Source: Hymenopellis radicata (taxonomy: Eukaryota; Basidiomycota; Agaricomycetes; Agaricales; Physalacriaceae). From it: 64,000 nt of DNA. Within the stretch, counting starts at the first letter, position 1. Each line of letters begins with the position of its first letter. The notes beneath the pieces were generated by a model. The model was given only the letters and a program-made list of their open reading frames with translations, was not told the origin of the DNA and ran no database searches. Location of the stretch: assembly GCA_015501595.1 (NCBI GenBank), contig JADNRX010000246.1, forward strand, positions 19,793-83,792, given 5' to 3'. The translations under genes were made by a program, and so were the position numbers. Shown in pieces: positions 12,024-24,248 of the stretch.

Positions 12024-14209
12024 CTATTTCTTCCCTTTCGTTACCCGCTGTCTCTTGGTCTGATCCATAATCAGCTTCCTCAGCCGTATATTCTTCGGCG
12101 TCACCTCAATCAGCTCATCGTCATCCATATACGCAATACTCTCTTCGAGGTTCATGATACGCGGCGAAGAGATGACGATCTTCTCGTCTGCGCCGGCGGC
12201 TCGAATGTTGGTAAGCTGCTTTTTCTGGCACGGGTTCACGTATATGTCCTGCGACTTGGAGCATTCGCCGATAACCATGCCGGGGTATACGTGGGTGCCG
12301 GGGTGTATGAACATGGTACCACGCGCCTGAAGTGGCGCGATGGCATACCCAGAAGACTCGCCAGCGACCATGGCAATGAGAGCACCATTCCGTCCAGTGT
12401 CAACAGCGCCCTTGTGGGGGAAGTACCCCTTGAAGATGTGGTTCAAAGTTCTGTAATAGAGTTTAAACGACCTTGAAAAAAAACTGGAGAAAGAAAAAAC
12501 ATACCCTTCACCATGGACGTCGTTCTTGAACTCTCCAGCCATGTAGCCAATGAGGCCGCGGGCAGGAACGTCCATCTCGATCTTGACAAAGCCAGGTTCC
12601 GTATTCTCGTAGAGAAGCATCTCGCCCTTGCGCATGGTGAGTTTTTGCACGACCGTTCCTGCGTACGCCTCGGCAACCAGGATGGAGCACTCTTCAACGG
12701 GCTCTAGCATTTTTCCAGGGTTTTCGGGGTCGGGTTTCATGACGGCCTTGGGCGGCCCAATCATGATCTCAAAACCTTCGCGGCGGAGTGTCTCAAAGAG
12801 GACACCAAGATGCAAGACGCCACGTCCGCGAAGCTCGAGTGATTCTGAGGTTGGTCCAGGAAGAACTTTGAGCGCAACATTGGTTTCGGCTTCCTTGAAC
12901 AAACGGTCCTTGATAAGTTGACTGGTGAGTTTCGTACCCTCCTTGCCGGCGAAAGGACCGTCGTTGGGGTACACGAAGATACTGATCGTGGGCGGGTCGA
13001 TGGGCGTGGTCTTCAATGGCTGAGGACCTTCTTGGCCCCATCCGTCGGGAGACACGAGGCTGACATTGACACCGCCGTTCTTGATACCAGCAATGGAAAT
13101 GATCTCTCCAGCGGCAGCAGAATCCAATTCGACTCGGTCTAGACCGGTACGTCCAAATATCTTTTTAACCTTGCCGTCTCCGACCTTGTTCCCATCGGCA
13201 TCCAAAGCGTGAATGTTGTCACCAATTTGCAAAGTACCGCTCTCAATACGGCCCAGATAGAGAATGCCAACGTATGGGTCGTGCTCAATTTGCACAGTGA
13301 GCATGGAGAAGGGCTTGGTGCGATTGAGATGGGTGGGTGGAGGAACATGGTCCATGATCAAATCGAAGAGCGGGGTCATGCCGGTACCGTCATGGGGAGG
13401 CTCCTCCGCACCTACTGCAGGTGCTTCCAGCTTCGCCCAACCCTGCTTGGCAGACGCGTAAACAATAGGATATTCCATCTGGTCGTCCGTTGCACCCAAA
13501 GTCGCAAATAGATCAAAGAGGTCACTCTCGACCTGGGGAATACGTGTGGTGAGTCGGTCGGCCTTGTTGAGAACGACGAGAGGCCTGTTAAATATAAGCA
13601 TTTGAGTCTAGTTTGGGAAGCGGAAACCTAACTTGAGACCTTTCGCTAAAGCCTTGGACAGAACGAACCGGGTTTGTGTCATGGGACCTTCCGTAGCATC
13701 GACAACGAGAGCGACACCATCAACCATGCTCATGATACGTTCGACCTCACCACCAAAGTCGGCGTGTCCCGGAGTGTCGACAATGTTAATGAGAGTACCC
13801 TTGTAGTTGATGCTGGTGCATTTACTGAGAATAGTGATTCCTCGCTCCTTTTCCAGGTCGTTGTGGTCCATTAGCCGTGTCACGAAGCCACCGTCAGTGG
13901 TGCTGTCGGCAGTATTGCCAGACGCGGAAGAAGAGGTCGGCGTCATCATAACCTGTTCAGTCGCTGTCAGACGCTTTAGGGTCCCCGACTGGCGCAGAAG
14001 TTGGTCGACAAGAGTGGTCTTTCCATGGTCGACTGGTCATTTGTTAGTGACGACAACCCACGTCAACTATGCTACATACCATGGGCTATAATGGCAATAT
14101 TTCTGATATTTTGCGTGTCTGTAGAGGTGCTTGCATAGCGCCTGAAAGCAAAGGCCACGCGAGGAAGATTAGAGAAAGAATATGATAGACGGAATACGGG
14201 TCTCAACAT
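12024..14209 (-). CDS. TypA/BipA-type translational GTPase, probably mitochondrial
   Basis: Exons 14209-14080, 14032-13633, 13584-12505 and 12450-12024 give 678 residues without a break. The first 27 residues are Arg/Ser/Phe-rich with no acids, a good mitochondrial presequence. G-domain motifs follow: [16 protein letters not shown] (P-loop), RGITI (switch I), [14 protein letters not shown] (G3) and NKAD (G4). Then come the domains shared with EF-G and LepA and the TypA-specific C-terminal domain ([41 protein letters not shown]). TypA/BipA proteins bind ribosomes and act in translation under stress or in ribosome assembly. In fungi the organellar copy is nuclear-encoded. It is divergent from SPT7, with about 180 bp between start codons. 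Confidence 0.92.
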
Positions 14210-14385
14210 CGCATGGACGCGACGGAGGAAGAAAACTTATTGAGATTCGTACAATAAATATTTTACCAAAGACTAACTTTAAGAGGAAATTTATCACATG
14301 ACTGTCTCACATTTTGCGCCAATCCATGTACCCATAGCAGGAATCGGACTTTGAAATCGCATGTACTTAAACGGCCACCACGACT

Positions 14386-16659
14386 ATGAATGTGAGTTCC
14401 GCGCCCACTTCTCCCCTTTCTGTTTTCATCATGCTCTCCCGCAGAATCTTCTCCGCACGCTCACTCAAACGAATATCAGCACTGACCTCAGGTTATTACT
14501 GACTAGTGTTAAGGACAGTCGGGCAAGTCAATTAATTATTTTGTGTCGTCTCGGAGGCTGATTTGTGGCGTAGGCCGCTGACAAGGGTGACAAGGCAGAA
14601 CCATTCTACGAAGCTCTTGAAGGCGTTCTAAATGAACTCCGAACGGTGACTTTGGTCAGTAAAGTCGCGTTTGGCACGCGCGCGTCCTCTGATAAATGAG
14701 ATAGGACAACCATGATGCGGAAGCATTCCTCAGGCCCGTGTTGAAGAGTGAAGTCCCCGACTATCACCAAGGTCGGTTACGTCTTTCAAAACTGTTTCCC
14801 GCTTCTCACCGAACTCTAGTGATATCGCAACCCATGGACTTCCAGACGATGCAGAGAAAGGTCAAGAACAAACATTACTCCAACAAGCACGAGTTCAAGG
14901 CGGACCTCGAGCTTATCTGGAGGAACTGCTACACCTACAATGCTGTCGAGGGACACCATCTACGCAAATGCGTCGATCGTCTCAAGGTCAAAGCACAGCA
15001 CCTTCTGGCCAACATCACAGACCGGAAGGACCGCATGGACCCACACATACCCATGCCGAAGCACCAGACACCGAGGATCAAGATAAGCATGACACCTCAG
15101 AGGAGTGTTCCGCGCACTTTTGAGGATATGCCGGCTCTGGTGCGCACACCTGAAGGCATGGCGAAATTTGCCAAGCTGGAAAGAGGTGTGGCCGAGGACG
15201 ATAACGAAAGGCGACCTCGAAAACGAATCAAGCTAGATCCAGATCAGGAAACCCTCGACGCCTGGTGGTCAACAGCACGGGAGCCAGAACTGTTGGCGAA
15301 CGGGCTTCCCCCATCGTTTCGTTCGTCTCGACCCAAGCGAAGAAAGCGGAAACCGCCACAGCCCGGAACAAGTTCAAGTTCAGGCGGATTGCTGAAGTTG
15401 ATGAACAACAATATTCGGACTATGAAGCGTGTAAGACGAACACATACCAAGTTCTCAGCTTTGAACGAGGAGGGTGGCGAAGAAGTAGATGAGGTGGTTC
15501 CCGAACTGGATGAAGTGGATGATCGACCGTGGACTAGTGAGGGCGAAGTGGGGCAAGAGGGTGCTGACCAGTGTGTGACCTGGATGACTAGGAAAGTGCT
15601 TGAGCATACTGGATTTCAAGGTATACCCTTCTCTTGCGCGCCTTATGTTTGGGACCTCACAAAATCGCTACAGGAACGTCCCGAGCTACATTAGATGTTC
15701 TATCTGGAGTAACTGCCGAGTATTTCTACAACGTCGGGCGCACGATTCGATTTCTCAGCGATAAATTCGGCGGTACCATGAGTCCCGAGGTGCGTTGATT
15801 CTTTCAGCTGCCGTTCATTACTCATGCAGTTTTAGGAAATTATTCTACATACATTATTTGAGAGTGGAGTTACAAGAATTCAAGATTTAGAACGCTACGT
15901 GAAGGACGATGTGGAGCGCTACGGCTCTCGCTTGGGTGATTTGGAGAAGAAACTGGTTGGGGCATATCGAGAGGCGACATCTGGTGGGCCGGAGCTTGAA
16001 GACGAAGGTCTCTTTGAGGAGGAAGATGAAGACGAGGCCGGAGTCTTAGCCCTGTTAGTGGCATCTTGTTTCTGCGCGTCTCTTACTGATGTTTCTTCCC
16101 CAGTGGCGACTTTGCCGACACGTTGGCATGGATTACCTTGGTTTACGGGAACTAGGCATAGCGGAGGAGCTTGGTATTACGAATCTCACCATTCCCAAGA
16201 AGCTGCTCAGAGGGAAACGGCGGGCCAATATCGCGAACGCTCCCGTTCGTCCTGCTTCTCCACCTCCCCCATATCCCCCGCCACCCCCTTCGTTCCCATT
16301 ACCGCCAGCCGCATCGACGACCAGATTGGTCTTCTCCGCGATCGCTTTAGGAAGAAGCTACAACCAATATATCCAGTGTTGGATGCGAACGGAGTGCCCG
16401 TGGTACAGGAGCCTCGACCGGATCCCAACAAGGACGAGGAGATTCCGGAGGACCAGCCTACGCCTGCGCAGATGAAGATGGGTCCGATAGGGCAGATTGC
16501 TAGTTCCTTGAAGGGAGGTGGGAATATGCCCAAGAAGGCGAATGGGGAGAAGAAGAAGGGCGCGGGCTCCGGAACGGGGACGGGGACGGGAAAGAAGAAG
16601 AAGAGTGTACCGCCGCCGCGCCAATGCCGCCGCCTGGTGTGATTGTGGCGAAACCTTGA
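14386..16659 (+). CDS. SPT7: SAGA complex subunit SPT7 (bromodomain and histone-fold)
   Basis: Exons 14386-14391, 14445-14522, 14574-14654, 14705-14771, 14820-15620, 15674-15789, 15836-16053 and 16104-16659 total 1,923 nt; three missing bases restore 642 codons. The first coding exon is only ATG AAT. The second intron has a GC donor (GCAAGT). A bromodomain covers VPDYHQVISQPMDFQTM, FKADLELIWRNCYTYNA and LRKCVDRLK, and binds acetyl-lysine. A histone-fold region follows (GVTAEYFYNVGRTIRFL), then a Pro-rich tail with YLGLRELGIAEELG, SRIDDQIGLL and Lys-rich runs. Frame breaks fall at about 16125, 16289 and 16614, all in G/C runs. SPT7 scaffolds the SAGA histone-acetyltransferase coactivator. Confidence 0.82.
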
Positions 16660-17783
16660 TGAAGTGGATAGGATGTGTATGTTGTATTTTACGAGGACTT
16701 GGAATGTTACCTGTACGGTGAAGGCCTGAGGACTTGGAGACCGTGAGGCCGAAGTTGTCGATGACCTGCAGTCTGTTGCCTGGTAGTCTACTAATGCGCG
16801 GGCATAGGTATTCTGAAGTCCATGGGTTGCGTCCATGACTTAACCCTATAAAAATGGACTTGAATTTGACGCGAGGATATAAAGCTCCTGACCCAGATGG
16901 ACTTGAGAAGACGCAGATCGACGCAACTATGATACAGGGACCTGAAGCAGTCTTAGTCTAGGGGCATGGGTTTCGATGGCATGCCACCGCCGGTCCTTCT
17001 GCTTGCTTGGTGCTACGTGTTGCTGGGTGTTGTGGTTTCTTATATAGGCTTCCCTCAGCATGGTGGCTTGGTCCCCTTGGATCTACCGTAGGATGGCTCA
17101 GGTTGTTTTGATTTTTCTTGAGTCTCCGTGTCCGAGTTGGGTCCGGGTCCGGGTATGACTTCACTGCTCACACTGTGGTGGACGAGGCGGCATGTTGTGG
17201 GCCACATAGGCCAGGAGTATAATACATAGCTATGTCCTCTAGCCCTCAAGTACTTAACATTATATCCAAGTTGTGTTGAAGCCACGAAAACTCATCAAGA
17301 CGCTGGGGCCGGGTAGATCAGTTGGGTTAGGGTTACATCACCGAGACCTCCCATGCAGCTCGAGGCGGCGTACTTTGAGCTAAACCGACTGGGATAGGCA
17401 TACATGCATGTGTGTACTACTTCCTGGCCACTTAAAATTATATCCAACTGTGTCGTTGAGGCAGGAGAACTTGCACTTGATCACCGTAACGTACTCAGTC
17501 ACATCACTCATGGATGCAACACTTCTGCTAATGATCAGAACTGTCAGCAGTAATGGACGCAGCACGTCAACACGATAGACGCAACCTTCACTACTTGTGG
17601 ACGTCGGTACCTATCTAGATGGACGCAAGCGACTTCTCAGATGGACGCAGATGGACGCAAATGGACGCAGATGGACGTGACATACAGATGGACGCGAAAT
17701 ACAGATGGACGCGACATACAGATGTGGGTTAAGGTTAGGCTATGCAGCTGGACTTCAGATGGACTCAACCCCTCTGTCTCATA
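16660..17783. other. Gene-free stretch with an ATGGACGCA minisatellite
   Basis: No coding gene recognised. Scattered copies of ATGGACGCA/ATGGACTTGA-like words start near 16850. At about 17636-17715 they condense into a tandem block of roughly 8-18 bp units (AGATGGACGCA and AGATGGACGCGACATAC variants) just outside the Copia LTR. Confidence 0.6.
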
Positions 17784-18084
17784 TGTTGGAAGTGTAGTCG
17801 TTCGGCCGATAGCTAGTGAGGCGCGCATGGATTGCGTGATCGGGACACCGTATATAGACATAGCTTATTTCGCGTTTCCTTTCTTTTCCTCAGCCTTCAT
17901 CTCTTCGGCTGAGGTATGTCTGTATCCGTATATTACTGTTCTCATTTCTCACTCGTACTTACAGCTCTCGTCTCGTACATACTTACTTACTCGAGCTCTA
18001 GGTACTGTGAATTTATCAGCCTTCATCTCTTCGGCTGAGCTCTCGTCTCGTACATACTTACTTACTCGAGCTCTAGGTTCAACA
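17784..18084 (+). repeat. 5' LTR of a Copia-type element
   Basis: The 301-bp block begins TGTTGGAAG and ends TTCAACA, the TG...CA terminal inversion of LTRs. It is followed at once by a primer-binding site and gag. An internal direct duplication (CAGCCTTCATCTCTTCGGCTGAG and CTCGTCTCGTACATACTTAC, each twice) lies between 17893 and 18078. No second LTR occurs in the window. Confidence 0.8.
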
Positions 18085-20135
18085 GGTTATGGGCCCCGGC
18101 TCTGCCTAATTAACCACCGAATATCAAGACTCCGGAATCATCATTTTATTCTTCTTCATCGTCGTCGCCGCCCGCAATCATCGTTCATCGATCCCATCTC
18201 GATTACCCGATCATCGCTGACCGACCACCATGACCGACCCCGACCCACAAACGCAACAGCCGCTCGCCGACGAGGAGGACGACGAGGAGAGCGAGGAGGG
18301 TGATGTCTTTGGGACAGAGCCCGACGAATCCGCTAGTCCGTCATTCCGCTTCGGGAGAACTGGCTGCCCATGACGGGTGCTCACGCCTTGTTCCCCACGC
18401 ACGAGCGCACCGCGTTACAGGGCAGGAAAATTATATGCCTTGGAGTGCACTTTTCGAGACCGCAGCTCGTACCATTCAGGACTCGATGTCCTTAGAGGTC
18501 GCATGCCGCGCCCGCACCCGAGGAGAAGACGTTTGTCTCCTGGATCACGGTCGATGGCTACCTTTCGTCGATGATGATGCAATGCGTCAATCCGTCGATG
18601 ATTGTGAAGCTCGTGGGCAAGTCAGCCGCCGCTGGATGGCGTACTCTTCGCAACGAGTACGGGCAGCGTGGTTCTGGTTCGCTTATGATTCAATTCAAGC
18701 AACTTACCCGCCCGTACAAGTCTGGAGACGATCTGGAGACACATATTTCGTCGTTTCAGACCGCCATTCACAACATCGCGACCGCCGGCTTCGACATTCC
18801 ACAACTCTTCGCCGCTGCCATCCTCATTACCACTCTTCCTTCCGAACCCGACTCTCCCGAGACCTGGTACCAGTTCGTTTCTGGTTCAAGTTTACCAGGA
18901 AAACGACTCTCTCGACGACCGTTTCGCAGATTTTAAACCTGCAACGTACTCGCGCCGCCGGAAACTCAAAGTCTGGTGGTGTCAGTGTCGACGCCGCTGC
19001 ACTGCAAATGGAGCAGAGCTTCGCCGCCAAGGGGGAGTACTACTGCACCAACTGTTTCACTCCTGGTCACACCGCGCCGTACTGTCGCAAAAGAGGGAGG
19101 CGGGAAGTTCAAGTCGGGTCGAGGTGGCAAAGGCAAGGGCAAGAAGAAGAAGGGCAAGGAGAAGGCCCACACTGCGGAGAGCGAGGGGGAGGAAAAATCA
19201 TCGACCTCAACGAACTATGTATCCGACGGCAGCCATGTAATTAATTTCTCCACCTAATGGCAGCTGCATATTTTACATCTTCGTGTCCCCTCCAGTCTAC
19301 GTTCGAGCAAGCGTATCCAGCTGGTACGACTTCCGGTAGACCTCCCATTATCATTGATTCCGGGTCTACGGCCCACATCCATTCTATCCGTTCCGACTTC
19401 GCGTCTATTCAACATCCATCTGTCACGCAAACTGTGACTGGCTTTGGAGCTAGTTCTATGAAGATTGCGGGTCGTGGTACAGCTGTGTTTCTGGCGCGTC
19501 TTCCAAAGCGTCGCCGGGCGCGTCTATTTCTCAAGGACGCCGCCTTCGTTCCGGATTCCAAGCCGACGCTTATATCAGTACCGCGCCTCGACGAAGCAGG
19601 ATGTTATACTGTCTTCGGTGCCGGGAAATGTGTCGCGTTTGAGAAGAACGACTCTGGTGCCTTCATCCAGAGACTCCTTGATGAGGAGGATAACATCGTT
19701 CTCACCGCTACGAAGGACAACACACGGCTTTACTCTCTTGACTCTGCACCTCCTACCACTGCGTACACCACTTCTCCATCGCCACCGCCGCTCTATTCGA
19801 AACTGGTGCAGCTACATCGCGAGCTTGGTCATCTCAACTATGACGCTTGTCGACACCTGTACCGTTCCGGCCAGCTGGATGGACGCACTGTCAAATTGAC
19901 GAACGAAGAATTGGCTGCCGAACCACCGGTCTGTGACGCCTGTGCCCAAGGCAAGCTGACCCGTGCACACTTTCCTGAGTCGGATTCCAATGCATCAGAG
20001 CCACTTGATCTGGTCCACTCGGATTTGTGGGGCAAAGCGCCCGTTCGGACTATTCAAGGGCACCATTACTATGTCATCTCGTTTCTGGATGACCACTCAC
20101 GCATGGCTTGGGCATATTTTCTCACCAACAAGACA
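18085..20135 (+). mobile_element. Copia (Ty1-type) retrotransposon body, 3'-truncated and frameshifted
   Basis: Directly after the LTR, GGTTATGGGCCC is complementary, with one mismatch, to the anticodon arm of initiator tRNA-Met. This half-tRNA priming is known in some Copia elements. Gag starts at 18230 and is broken by frameshifts. Recognisable parts are NEYGQRGSGSLMIQFKQLTR, FQTAIHNIATAGFDIP and a CCHC knuckle (CTNCFTPGHTAPYC) near 19050. From 19257 a clean frame carries the aspartic protease motif DSGST, the pre-integrase zinc region (HRELGHLNYDACRHL, CDACAQGK) and the start of the integrase core (HSDLWG, FLDDHSRMAWAYF). It stops at about 20135, with the rest of integrase, reverse transcriptase, RNase H and the 3' LTR missing. 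Confidence 0.88.
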
Positions 20136-20432
20136 TCAGGAAAAAGCCTCCCAGGTATTCTGGGGAAAATCCAGCACTAATTGGTACTATTCTCAGGAAT
20201 CATGCTATTCCTACTAAGATCCACGAAATAGACACCATTAGGGCAATCTTACTGGCAGCCCGAACTAATCTGAATAAATGTTTACACATTGCATGACAGA
20301 AATTGCAGTGCCCAATGAATTTGTGAAATTTGCAGGTAAATGATACTAGTACGGTCGAAATATTGTTACTGTATGCTCCAAACTCACGGGAAGAAGGGTA
20401 CTACTCGACGTTCACTCTGGAGGCTCGGTCCG

Positions 20433-21425
20433 TTATGACGACATGGTGGTAAGGATTCTGACGTCTTGCACGCCCAACGGCAGAGAGACGCTAACAGTCG
20501 CATTGGTCTGCAGGATGGTAAATATGTGCTGAAATTTTCACCGCCAACAGACATACGGTTTGGGAGAGAATCGTGCCCATGGGTCGTGGTTGGTGTCATC
20601 GTCGTCGTCGTCCCAGGGAACAGCAGCGAGTCGAATCTGTTGGGGTAAGGTAAGTACTAGGGCATGCATGAAAAGAATAACAGACTCACGAAACAGCAGT
20701 GAGGGCAGCACGATAAATCAGGCCCTTTGCATTCTCCGTATCATCGGCTCGACCATTGAAGGCGCTCATCCCGCCGGCCCCGACAGTCATCACAACGCGA
20801 GGACGGATTCTCTGGCGCTTTGACAACGACGTGACCATGTTAAGCGTGTCAAAGACGTCGAAAGGAGATACAGAGGTCGTGATGAGCAAAGACTACAGCC
20901 TACAATAGATACTTATGTTAGAGTCAAACTTAGGTTGGGGATAAAATACGCACCAGCTGCAGATGATGGACTCCCCGCCGGCTACATGGGGTCTCTTGTC
21001 GGGGTTCACAATAATGTCGCACCTGGAGGACTCCGCCGACGCGCTACACGAGAATATAAGTGAATGTCACATCATGCAAAGCGGGCAGTGCACCTTTGCG
21101 TGCCTTCATACCCACTCCCGGCGCCAAACCAGTGCAGTGTCCCCGGAAGTGATGCGGCACTTGCGTCAGGATGACATGTGAAGTCAGATGTGTCTGGAGC
21201 AGAGAGACGCCGGCGGGACAACTGAGAACACACGGCGCAGGAAATGGAGATGGTAGTAGAGTACCAGACAAGAAATTGTTCAAGTCCAGATCGACCGACA
21301 GTCCAGATGCATGTGGTCCGTGCGTGGGTGCGAAGCGCTCACGTGCATGTTCGACTTCGAGCCATTTTTTGAACTCCGCCTTCACGACCTTTCCCTCTCC
21401 CCGTCACACTACATCTGCCACAGCG
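20433..21425 (-). CDS. Unrecognised spliced gene, 5' end uncertain
   Basis: I do not recognise the family. Minus-strand exons join in phase. They read AEFKKWLEVEHARERF and SGLSVDLDLNNFLS, then TLHWFGAGSGYEGTQR, then CDIIVNPDKRPHVAGGESII, then SPFDVFDTLNMVTSLSKR and VVMTVGAGGMSAFNGRADD, then AAVPWDDDDDDTNHDPW, and finally TNATVSVSLPLGVQDVRIL, ending at a stop at 20433. Introns have GT...AG ends and normal fungal lengths (about 45-80 nt). The first exon has no clear start codon, so the 5' end may be lost or lie in an unrecognised exon. It sits between the truncated Copia element and duplicated debris and may be a relic. Confidence 0.4.
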
Positions 21426-21699
21426 GCGCTGTTCGTTTATACCTGGCCCGTCTGCTAATGGAGAGCTCGCATTGTGGTCACTATGCGTAGCACGAGAGTT
21501 CGACCCGCTCATTGCCATGGGTTGCTTGCCGGTGAGTACTGGTCAACGAGTCTGTTCTCCGCAACCGTGGTCATGAGCCGTTCAGCTCCTGATCATGATG
21601 TCTATTTTCTGGTGGTAGGAACATTCTTGGGTGCGTTTCGCTATTCATTGAGCTCTGACCGCCTCCAAGTCTCCTATTTTATAGGTATTCAATGTGCCT

Positions 21700-22690
21700 G
21701 GTAATGGCCGTCACATATTCTGGCTCTCTACTCATTTAGGTGCGTGTCCCCGCACACCGTGAACCCCCCGCTAATAATATTCCAGGCTTCCGCAATCTCA
21801 TTGTGCAACGCTCGTCCTTTAATGAGAATGAGATTTTTCGAGACGGACGTGCGTTGTGCTTGTGCCCACGCTATCTTCCACAGTCTGACCCTGATCTACA
21901 GCAAAGGTTCCCAAGCACTCGCATATCTGCTCCTCGTCGCTGCCGTAAGTCGGGAACCGTTCTATATGGATCCGGCTGGTATGTGGCTCGCTGTCCGGAT
22001 GTCTGTACTATCGCAAGCGATGCGTGGTGCCTCCGTGCAAGTAAATGTTCGTCTCTTCCACGTTCATTTATTGATGTCCTTCTAGTTGCCCCTGTCCTCT
22101 GTGTCCTACATTCTGTCACCCCACGCTCGATCTTCCGGTGCGATCCTACTTATTCGCCATTCGGACTCTACTCACAAGGATTGTTTTTAGTCTTGCAAAG
22201 CGCACCATATTCTGGCCGTCTACTCTCTTAGGTGCGTGTCCTACCTACCTCTTAGCCCCATGACTACTCATATTCCAGATTTTCACGTCGCTGAACGCTC
22301 GACCTTCAAGGACACACTCACTTGTCGAGATGAATGTCCATGGTGCTTGTACTCGTGCTGTAACGGTCGTCTGACACTGCTGTACCCCGAAGGCCCTTAA
22401 GCACTCTCACGTCGGCTCTTCCGTAACCGTCGTACATCGGTTCTATTTGGATGTGACTGACTCTCTGTGCTTCCATGCTGTCCCGATGGAATCATTTCGC
22501 AACCTGACAGACCTCTGGCCACTCTGATCATCGTCGACGGGGTACTTTGCCGAGAAGTTTAATGTTATCCAGTCTGTACTATCGCAACCGGTACATGCCC
22601 CCGAGCAGGTATGTGTTTGTCTCTTCCATGCTCATTTGCTGATTGCCTTCTAGTCACCCCGGTTCTTTGTCTTCCGCATCCTGTGGAATA
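21700..22690 (+). repeat. Diverged direct duplication of about 490 bp
   Basis: Two successive blocks share the same series of words. ATATTCTGGCTCTCTACTCATTTAG then GTGCGTGTCC at about 21714 matches ATATTCTGGCCGTCTACTCTCTTAG then GTGCGTGTCC at about 22208. Later pairs are TCTGTACTATCGCAA at about 22002 and 22575, and TTTGTCTCTTCCATGCTCATTTGCTGATTGCCTTCTAG (22617) against its diverged counterpart at 22049. Both contain intron-like GT...TTCTAG signals, so a short exon set was probably duplicated. The coded product is not recognisable and frames are broken. Confidence 0.5.
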
Positions 22691-24039
22691 TGGAGATAAC
22701 CGCCGCTATGGCGTCTTGGCGGATTTGTATGGTGTCTCGTGTTCATGCTCTCGTACTAGCTCGTAGCTACGTAGTACCTCGTAGTTAGACTGTGTAGTGT
22801 ACTCATTTGCAATATTATGCCCTGTGGCACATTGCTTACTATCCTCTGCAGTGGTCTGAGCTGGGTACAGGTCCCTAAATTGGTGTAATGGGCTGGGGAT
22901 ATGATACTAGTTTGCTAGAGATCTTTGAGAAGTGGTTGGAAAATGTTGTGCTTTTCCCTGATAATCGAACCAAAAGAGCCAGGGGACCTATTTAAAAAGT
23001 AAACATCTGACAAATGGTGCTATTCTTTCTAATAGAGGCAGAATAGCCAGATTAGCACTATTCTACGGCTATTCTCGAGATATTACCTGGACACCTTTTT
23101 CCTGATGTAAACAGGTTGAAACACCAACATGTTCACCCGCGGTTTGAATCGGCTTAGTGAAAATCGACCTGCCCGACCTTCACAAGGACCTCAATAGTAG
23201 CGAATATAGCATCGATAATGGGCTCCATACACACCGGGGCAAGATGAGGAATGTAGGCGCTGCCCAGAAGCTCCCCCGCTGTTGCAAAGGCGTTCCTTTG
23301 CTTTCAGCAGCCAGAGCGACGGAAAAGCACCGAGGTGATCTAATCGTCGAACGATAATCGGACCGACTTGCCGATTGCGCGCGCGTGCACCTCCACTCAG
23401 CGCGCGCGCATCTCATTGCCTACTTTATGTGATAATGTCTATTCCACCTTCGACTTACGTGTTTGGGTCTCAATGTGGTGAGCGCTCTACTGCCGTCAAT
23501 ATGCGCGGGACATTGGAAAACATGCGCGCGGTGTCCCCACCAAAGATGTGTGAGCCAGGATTTTTTTGCCATTTTGAAGCTCATAGAAGCACTGGTAACT
23601 ACTTCCATCATGCATGACTCAGAGGACAGTGTTGCCTCTCAGATTTACTTTTGATCCGACGAGGTTTCATTGCGGTTCAACCACGACGACTAGCGCCGGA
23701 GGCTATGATTCGCGCTACACGTAAAACACAACCAAGTAAGAGAGGAATCGTAGGGTATATCCTGAGAAAGGAAAGTGTGTATTTTGTATGTGTCCTTCTG
23801 CGGAGACACGTCGAAGTTAGACAAGGCTTTTGCACGGCGAAAGAACGGAACGCACGCATAAAAGGCAGATGGAGAAGGATGAAACGATAAAAGGTTCAAA
23901 GAAAATGCGCTATCGCACGGATGAGCTCAGGCAGTAAATAGAGGGTATAGGCACGTACAGGGATAAGTTACCGGCGCTCTCTTGTGGAACGAACAATGGT
24001 TGTAGTGAAAGGGTACGATTTCTGGTGGCGCGGATGATG
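22691..24039. other. Gene-free stretch, nothing recognised
   Basis: Short frames only. AT-rich at 22900-23130; CG-dinucleotide runs (GCGCGCG) at about 23380-23410. No repeat termini, RNA or conserved protein was found. Confidence 0.5.
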
Positions 24040-24233
24040 GTGACGCGTGTATAGGAGGGAGAGCTGCGTTGGAAACCGCACGTTCGATCCCGGCATCCTG
24101 ACGCTCAGCGTCTACCGGGACATCGTAGTTGGGCTGTGGCTGTGCTGGCGTGCAGCCACGGATAGCGGACACGGTAAAATCGCGGGGCCGGTGAAGAGAT
24201 AGACCTATCAATGCTACCAGACAACAAGTCCAT
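24040..24233 (-). pseudogene. Relic of a pheromone precursor gene
   Basis: A minus-strand ATG at 24233 gives MDLLSGS, the MD start of fungal pheromone precursors. In another frame further on, YDVPVDAERQDAG closely matches EVPVDAERSDAG of the intact precursor at 25.0 kb, also at nucleotide level around the GTAGACGCTGAGCGT core. No CaaX box follows in any frame and the two halves are out of frame. It is most likely a decayed duplicate of the neighbouring precursor. Confidence 0.4.
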
Positions 24234-24248
24234 GTCAGCGTAAGGCGG

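Noticed and set aside
16207..16836. Minus-strand frame over the 3' end of SPT7
   Set aside because: Shadow of the Lys/Pro-rich SPT7 tail, with runs of Phe and Pro caused by the repeats.
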